NCBI GenBank assembly: GCA_033065855.1
Contig: JAVXUO010001101.1
Location: 1 to 64,000, forward strand
DNA from: Escallonia rubra
Taxonomy: Eukaryota > Streptophyta > Magnoliopsida > Escalloniales > Escalloniaceae
DNA: 64,000 nt
Direction of reading: 5' to 3'
Of this stretch, positions 58,400 through 64,000 are shown piece after piece (within the stretch, counting starts at the first letter, position 1; each line of letters opens with the position of its first letter). Under the pieces are notes generated by a model. It saw only the letters and a list, made by a program, of their open reading frames with translations. It did not search any database and had not been told where the DNA came from. The translations under genes and the position numbers were made by a program.

Positions 58400-60360
58400 C
58401 TTGTGGGGAAAATATTTAACCGGAAAACCTTAACCAAATCAAAGCTCCAATCTTTTGTCAACAACCACTGGCTACGTGTTGGACGCACAAGGGTCTCTCT
58501 CCTCAAGGAAGTCAATATGTCTCAATTTGTCTCACATGATGTTGCAAGACTTGTCTACTGCAACATCCCTTGGAACATTATGGGGCATTGTTGGTTCTCA
58601 AACTGTAACACTGGTAAAATTATTCGGATAAGGTTCCAGGGTATGCTTTCGTTGTGGTGTTGTTGGCCATACATTCCAGCAATGCAGAGAAGATGTACGC
58701 ATTATAGTCGAAGGTCTCAAATGAAGAACTGCTAAAATCCTCTGCTCAAATCTCTACCAACATTTTGTAGAAGATGAAATCCCACTATACAACTGTGACA
58801 TTTTCGGAATATCAAACACCCATAAACACCCTTGCCCAAGGTTTGAAATTCATAACTCCTCAATAGGTCCCAGTTTCAGTCTATAAAATTCCTCATAAAT
58901 TGAAAAAGCCTACTCTGCAATCTCTGTTCACTCGATTGGTTCATTGTCCTCTAAGCGTCCTCACCCTACCATAGAATATAGTGATGATGCATCACTCTAT
59001 GGACCAAGAGGCTCTGATTTTGATGACGAAGCGACTTCAGCCTTCAAACCAAAGAAACTGAAAGATAAGCATCGAAAAACTTTAAAAAGGGTTAATTTCA
59101 AACAGTTACAAACCGAGACTTCTGTGCATGGATATGGCATTATTCAGAGGAAGAGCTACAATGAACATGCATATGTCACAAAAAGTTAAAAAGAGAAAGG
59201 AAAGATGGTATGCTTGACAGACAAGTCTTCCTTCCATTGGGTCACTTTGAGAAATTAAGTACGGATATGACTTATAAATACACAGAGGACATACTAGAAA
59301 GGAAAAGTTTGGTAGTAAAAAAACCACTCAATTCTATTGCCGTAAATGCCGCTTTCTAGTACCCCATGAAATGACGACCAATAAAGGAGCCTGTGTCTCC
59401 CCTAAACAATAAAACAAGACGAGAGAAGCTCTGAGACACTTCCTAGCAACTCCCATCAAATCTACTTCTCATATTATGTTAACTCCAACTCATTTAATGA
59501 ATGAAACTTCTAAAGCTTCTCTAGAGGTTTTGACTCCGGCCAACTAGAAGTGCACTTCATCGACAGAATGCTCCAAGTCTAGAGATACACAGTTCTCTCA
59601 ATTACCTCTTGATGCTCTATATGTCCAGAACCCCCTCCCCTTAGCTCTTCTATCTACTACCGTATAAGCAAGTAAGGAAGACTGTATTTCAAGACCCCTA
59701 ATGGACAATGGAATTGACACTCAGCACTATCCACACAAAGGCATTAATGATCTTGATTTTATGAGTTCAATAAATCCTCTAGACAGCCACTTGTTTGGGT
59801 ACAACAATCTGTTACATGCTCATGATGATGATTATCCCTCCACTGAATGATTTGCAACTATCAACACCCCCTCTATCGCCAAACACTCCCTTCCAACCTA
59901 ATATGTAGCTTCCATCGAATGGATCACCAAAAAATGCAGCTAAAAAATTTAGATTCCATACCCGGAGAACAATTGCAGTGTAGTTAACTCCCTCTTCTGG
60001 TGAAATAAAGGTAGCTACTCTGCGTAGCAGTAGTTACTATAACCCGCTTGCTGGTTCTAAACCGTGGACCAACTTGCTATAGCTAGACCCTTTCCTTTTG
60101 GCCACCCATCACCTAGGCATCCACAACCTGCCTAAACAAGATCAAAGTTTGAGCCCAACCCCCCAACACCTTTCACCCGTTTTCAGGTGTAAGGCCCCAG
60201 ACTTCAAAGTTTTTGATGACGAAAATGCAAAAGAAGTGCAAAGTCACCCTACTCCTATGTCTCATATGCTACCTCATGTGGATTCCCTAATTCAAAATAT
60301 AGAGAAGAACTCAACTCTATCTCTCATCATGGGTCTCACCAAGTCCTTAGTAAGCTTAAG
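58400..60360 (+). pseudogene. LINE ORF1 (RNA-binding, zinc knuckle)
   Basis: GKIFNRKTLTKSKLQSFVNN and TRVSLLKE..SQFVSHD..R match the DUF4283 domain of plant L1 ORF1. A CCHC knuckle, CFRCGVVGHTFQQC, follows at about 58632-58675. Further downstream are acidic and Ser/Pro-rich frames (DDASLYGPRGSDFDDEATSA), typical of the ORF1 tail. ORF1 would coat element RNA; it is inactive here. Confidence 0.7.
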
Positions 60361-60889
60361 TTCTTAACCCTCAAGCCTTTTTACTTTAAGTAGCATTGAA
60401 TCAACTATATCTATGGTAGCCGTCCTCAAGAAGTGAAAACTCAATCTTTTACATTTTGATGACCTCTTGGAGAATCACTCAAGACTGAATTCAGATACCC
60501 CAAGTCCTACCTCTACTACCTTAAGCACTCCTTCACATCCTTGCCTTTCAGAAAAGGACCCAAGTTTACTCAAACCCAAACTCTGCAATATAACTATTCT
60601 ATATTTCCACTCCCTTATTGCTAGGTATTTTATGCACTTATTTTTGCAGTGGCTTATCTTTACTATAATAACCTCCCGAAAAGAAAACTACCTGCCTGCA
60701 TGAAAACCCTAACCCTAACACCCCCTCCCAAAAAGGATGTCTAGTCTCTTTCTCCAGGAAAACCTCCTTCCCTTCCCTATTTGTCCTAAGGGTTTCTGGT
60801 GTTGTCCCCCAACAACCCCTTCACCCTAAATAAAACTCCTTAGCTAGAACCCTAGGCTGCCTCATCCCCAAAAGGTTTGAATAGCACAA

Positions 60890-61560
60890 AATCAGATCAA
60901 AAAAATTCAAACTTGGACTTATTATTATTTTTCAAGAAACCCTCATCCCCCCTCTGATGTAAATTATCTCTTCTCTCAGTTAGGCTTTTCATACTCAAAT
61001 GGTGTTGTCCGCTCATTCATCCTAGTCATGGAGGCATTAATGGTGTACTTTGGATTGAGTGGTGATCTGTGGGGGTTGCCCTGGTGGTCCAATCTAATAA
61101 GAACTTGTTACTCCTCAAATTCCCTCAAACGACTTCCCTGTCATGTTAGGGTGCCTTTAACTATGGTCACACCAAGCCTTCTCTCTACAAGGATACCTGG
61201 ACTTGAATCTCTATCATTTTACGTCAAAATTGGGTCCTACACTTATTTTAGGCAACTTTAACAAGTCAAGGATAGGTTGGAAAAAACGGGACCAAACGCT
61301 TCTGCCATTCCTAGACGTCCTGCTTTTCTTGACTTCATCTTCACTATGGGCTTGATTGACATATCCAGCTTTCATCTTCAGTGGTTATAACTCTTCCCTC
61401 AAGCAATAGTTTGGAACTCGGGAATTCAGGCATCAGACCATGCTCCAATCCTCCTGGACCTCTTGAAACCCTGGACATTGGCACGAATTCCCAAAAAAGC
61501 TTTCAAGCCCCTTGGTTTCTCCACCCTAACTGTCTTAACTGAATCAAAAGTCTATACCAA
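60890..61560 (+). pseudogene. LINE apurinic-type endonuclease remnant
   Basis: Fragments in order: SNGVVRSFIPSHGGINGV, GNFNKS (the GDFN block with Asp changed), FLDFIFTMGLIDISSFHLQW, and FPQAIVWNSGIQASDHAPIL. The last contains the SDHxP motif of the catalytic His. Several stops. Confidence 0.75.
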
Positions 61561-61959
61561 TATAAAATAACGGGATCTTCCTCTACAACATAGTACATAA
61601 AGGTAAAATTGTAATGAAAGGCTTAAGAAGCTAGATTACTTCAATTTTTGGTCACATCCCCGCTAGAATAGAAGATACTCGTCAACTTCTTTGCAATGCT
61701 CAAAAGCCATTCTCTCTAAAAAAACAATCATTACCTTTCACAGTATTTAGACTGGCTTCTTGATTATGAAGAACTATTTTGGGCACCGAAAATGATAAGT
61801 GATTTGGATATAGGAAGGCGACCGGAATATAAAACTTTTTCATACCACAACTCGGAATCACAGAGCTCATAAACGTATAGAAGGCATTTATAACAGCCAA
61901 AATTTTCGTGCACAAATAGAGATGGCATTATGGCATCATTTGAAAACTAGTTCTCTGAT

Positions 61960-62286
61960 CTCTTCCAAAGTTTTCCTACCCAACCACCATTAACCGAAGA
62001 CTTCCCACTCTTGAATACACTCGATGTCTCTCTCCATGCAAACCAAATTTCACTCTTCAATCAATATTTTAGCAGACAAGAGGTAAAAAATGCCCTATTT
62101 GACCTAACACCATTGAAAGCACCTGATCTTGACAACATACCAACAGTGATGTATCAGAAATGCTGAGAGTTCATGAAACATGACATCATTGCAGGGGTTA
62201 TTTCTTTCCTCCAGTCTGGTCATCTACTATTTGAATTTAATTTCTCCTATATTTCTCTCATTCTGAAAAAAATGAACCTAGAATAC
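61960..62286 (+). pseudogene. LINE reverse transcriptase, N-terminal piece
   Basis: The frame reads LFDLTPLKAPDLDNIPTVMY, QKC, stop, EFMKHDIIAGVISFLQSGHL, then NFSYISLILKKMN. These are the first RT blocks (LxPxKAPGPDGxP and HISLIPK) of L1. The sequence stops at the repeat boundary. Confidence 0.8.
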
Positions 62287-63540
62287 TGTAACATCCCAAA
62301 TTTTTTGAAACATTAACACTCACTCGATCATTTACACTAAAACAATAATACCTTGAAGTCAACATTGACAACCATCGTGAGAGCAATTAAACCGTAAATC
62401 TAATTGTACTTTTAGTAGATTGTCATAAATGAATACCACATCTAAGCCTGAAAGTTTTTAAGAAACAATACTCACCCATGCAGGGGCTCTAACGATCAAT
62501 ACTAAAACTTAAATTTTAATTTTCCTTACTCGGGCAACCTATTGCTGGTTATCACTTGTGAAAAGGAAGTCAAACGAGAGTGATTATTTGAGAGCCCAGT
62601 AAGGTCGATCAAGGATTAAAAAACAACAAAATGATTCGGACAATTTTTCATATAGAGTCAAATGACAATTTTTTTTAAAGGATTTTCAAATAAAACCATA
62701 GAATTTTGATATAGATATAGGGACGAGTATCAACTCAATCACTCAATCAATAGTCATTTCAAAGCATTTCAAGTACAATAAAACAAATACAGGTAACATT
62801 GAACATGAGCGATACACTATAACAAAACCACCCCGACAGTGCTCGATACACTTTACATATGCATATATACACTGACTAGTCCATTTAAGTACTAGTTTAA
62901 CCCAACTAACAGACCATCCTTATAACTCTAACAATGCACACCATCCTTATAACTTCCAAGATTTACTAACTCGTGTCAATATTGAGAAGAAATAAATACA
63001 ATTCAAAAGGTTTTACGATGATCAAATCATTAAAACATATGAGTATTAACAGAATTTCAATCGATCCTTTTAAGGCTCAAGTTAGGGCTTTATGGCAATT
63101 CAAAAACATTTTCATAATAAATAAACAAAAGATCAGAGTTCAATGCAATTTGACAAAGATTTAGAATTAAACATATGAGATTAATCTGATGAAAAGGGGT
63201 TTCGGATAGAATCCCTTACACTTTAATGAAAATTATAAAATGAGAGTTCAATAGAATTCATAAAGACGTTATAAATAAAACATTTGAAATCAAAGCGATG
63301 AAGTAGGGTTCGGATGTAATTCCTTGCCTTGATCCAAGCTACGCAAAGCTAAATGCCCTCGATCAAAGTCCTCTGAATTAATCTAAATTAGCAATTCATT
63401 TGTTAGAACACATTATACTATGCTATAAACTTAATATCAACTACCCAAACAATGTTCACTCCTAACCCTGGAATGACACAACCCAAAGCGAGTTCCACAC
63501 ACGGCCAACCTAACTGGAAGCATAGTAACAAATTCGGTAT
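62287..63540 (+). mobile_element. A/B repeat, copy B (LTR-like, + strand), partial
   Basis: It starts TGTAACATCCC inside the LINE RT. It matches copy A (15000-19314, minus strand) through GAGAGCCCAGTAAGGTCGATC, ATTTCAAAGCATTTCAA-type, TGTACATATG-type and GCTTGGATC-type landmarks up to about 63540. Beyond that the two diverge. No primer site or second terminus is visible before the window ends. Confidence 0.65.
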
Positions 63541-64000
63541 TCGGAAATTATTCGGCATGGGCAATAATACGGAATTCGGGAATTATTTGGAGAATTTTAC
63601 CAGTGGATCGGAAATAATTCGGTGGAATAACAAAGTTCGTATTATAAATCGGAAATAATTCGGCAATCAATCGTTCAGGTTATAATAGTTTTAAGCATAT
63701 AAATTTATAAACTCTATAATTGAAATGACAAAAATATAACAATTCTTCAACTCTTTTAAGTGATGGGTAAAAAAAAATTGAATTGAATTGAATTGAATTT
63801 AGGGGTAGTGCTATATAACTACGTGTGACTGAATCATATGTAGTTACTTTTTTTCAAAATTGAACAAGAATCAAGTGGTGGTGTGCTGAGTGGAAAAAAA
63901 ATGAATGGAGAATGTAGGGTAGTGTTAAATAACTATATGTGGCTAAATAATATCTAATACTTTTCATCAAAATAAAACAACGGCCGTGTGGTGGTTTTAT
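63541..64000. repeat. TTCGG-rich stretch, (TTGAA)n and a 116-bp direct repeat at the window edge
   Basis: 63525-63670 has many ATTCGG/AATTATTCGG words. (TTGAA)n is at 63777-63799. GGGTAGTGCTATATAACTA at about 63803 recurs as GGGTAGTGTTAAATAACTA about 116 bases later. No gene. Confidence 0.6.

Larger units (their letters stand above)
58300..62286 (+). mobile_element. Degenerate L1-type LINE, cut by copy B of the A/B repeat
   Basis: The order is ORF1 (DUF4283-like, zinc knuckle), a long spacer of broken ORF1 sequence, endonuclease and the start of RT, all on the + strand, as in plant L1 elements. Many frame changes and stops. RT ends abruptly at 62286, where TGTAACATCCC begins; the rest of RT should lie beyond the inserted repeat, outside the window. 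Confidence 0.8.

Overview
This window is plant nuclear DNA, most likely from a eudicot with a repeat-rich genome; no species call is attempted. It holds one recognisable host gene: a katanin p80 WD40 subunit (KTN80 type), + strand, 18 coding exons from 31694 to 55200. Nearly everything else that can be identified is transposable-element DNA, much of it nested, and most ends could be placed by terminal repeats plus target-site duplications (TSDs).

Layout. 1-11104 is the 3' part of a decayed Ty3/gypsy Tat-lineage element on the + strand. It has pol with dual RNase H and a duplicated zinc-finger module, then a spliced antisense gene with a plant mobile domain (PMD), then a minisatellite-rich 3' LTR (8420-11104). 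11105-14400 is GT-rich DNA split by a 1.6 kb hAT-like element (12521-14128) that carries two exons of a BUB3-like gene. About 15000-19314 is a long repeat (family A/B) starting TGTAACATCCC on the minus strand. It is interrupted by a complete small non-autonomous LTR retrotransposon (16124-19166, TSD AGTGT). 19315-21914 is a broken Ty1/copia element on the minus strand, cut by the A repeat just after its YVDD motif.

23741-26766 holds two adjacent TIR elements of one family, each sitting in (TA)n microsatellite. Both are built from hairpins and carry captured gene pieces (a ZIP zinc-transporter exon in the first, a leucine-rich-repeat fragment in the second). 26767-31000 shows no convincing gene.

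The KTN80 gene appears coding-competent, but its introns are swollen by insertions. Intron 12 holds a solo LTR of the same Tat family as at 8420-11104, in the opposite orientation, and a hAT. Intron 13 holds a hAT with a MULE nested inside it. Intron 15 holds an RTE-type LINE fragment. Downstream, 58300-62286 is a degenerate L1-type LINE (ORF1 with zinc knuckle, endonuclease, start of RT). It is cut at 62287 by a second copy of the A/B repeat, in the other orientation.

No rRNA, tRNA or CRISPR was seen. All exon models rest on reading splice signals and protein similarity by eye.
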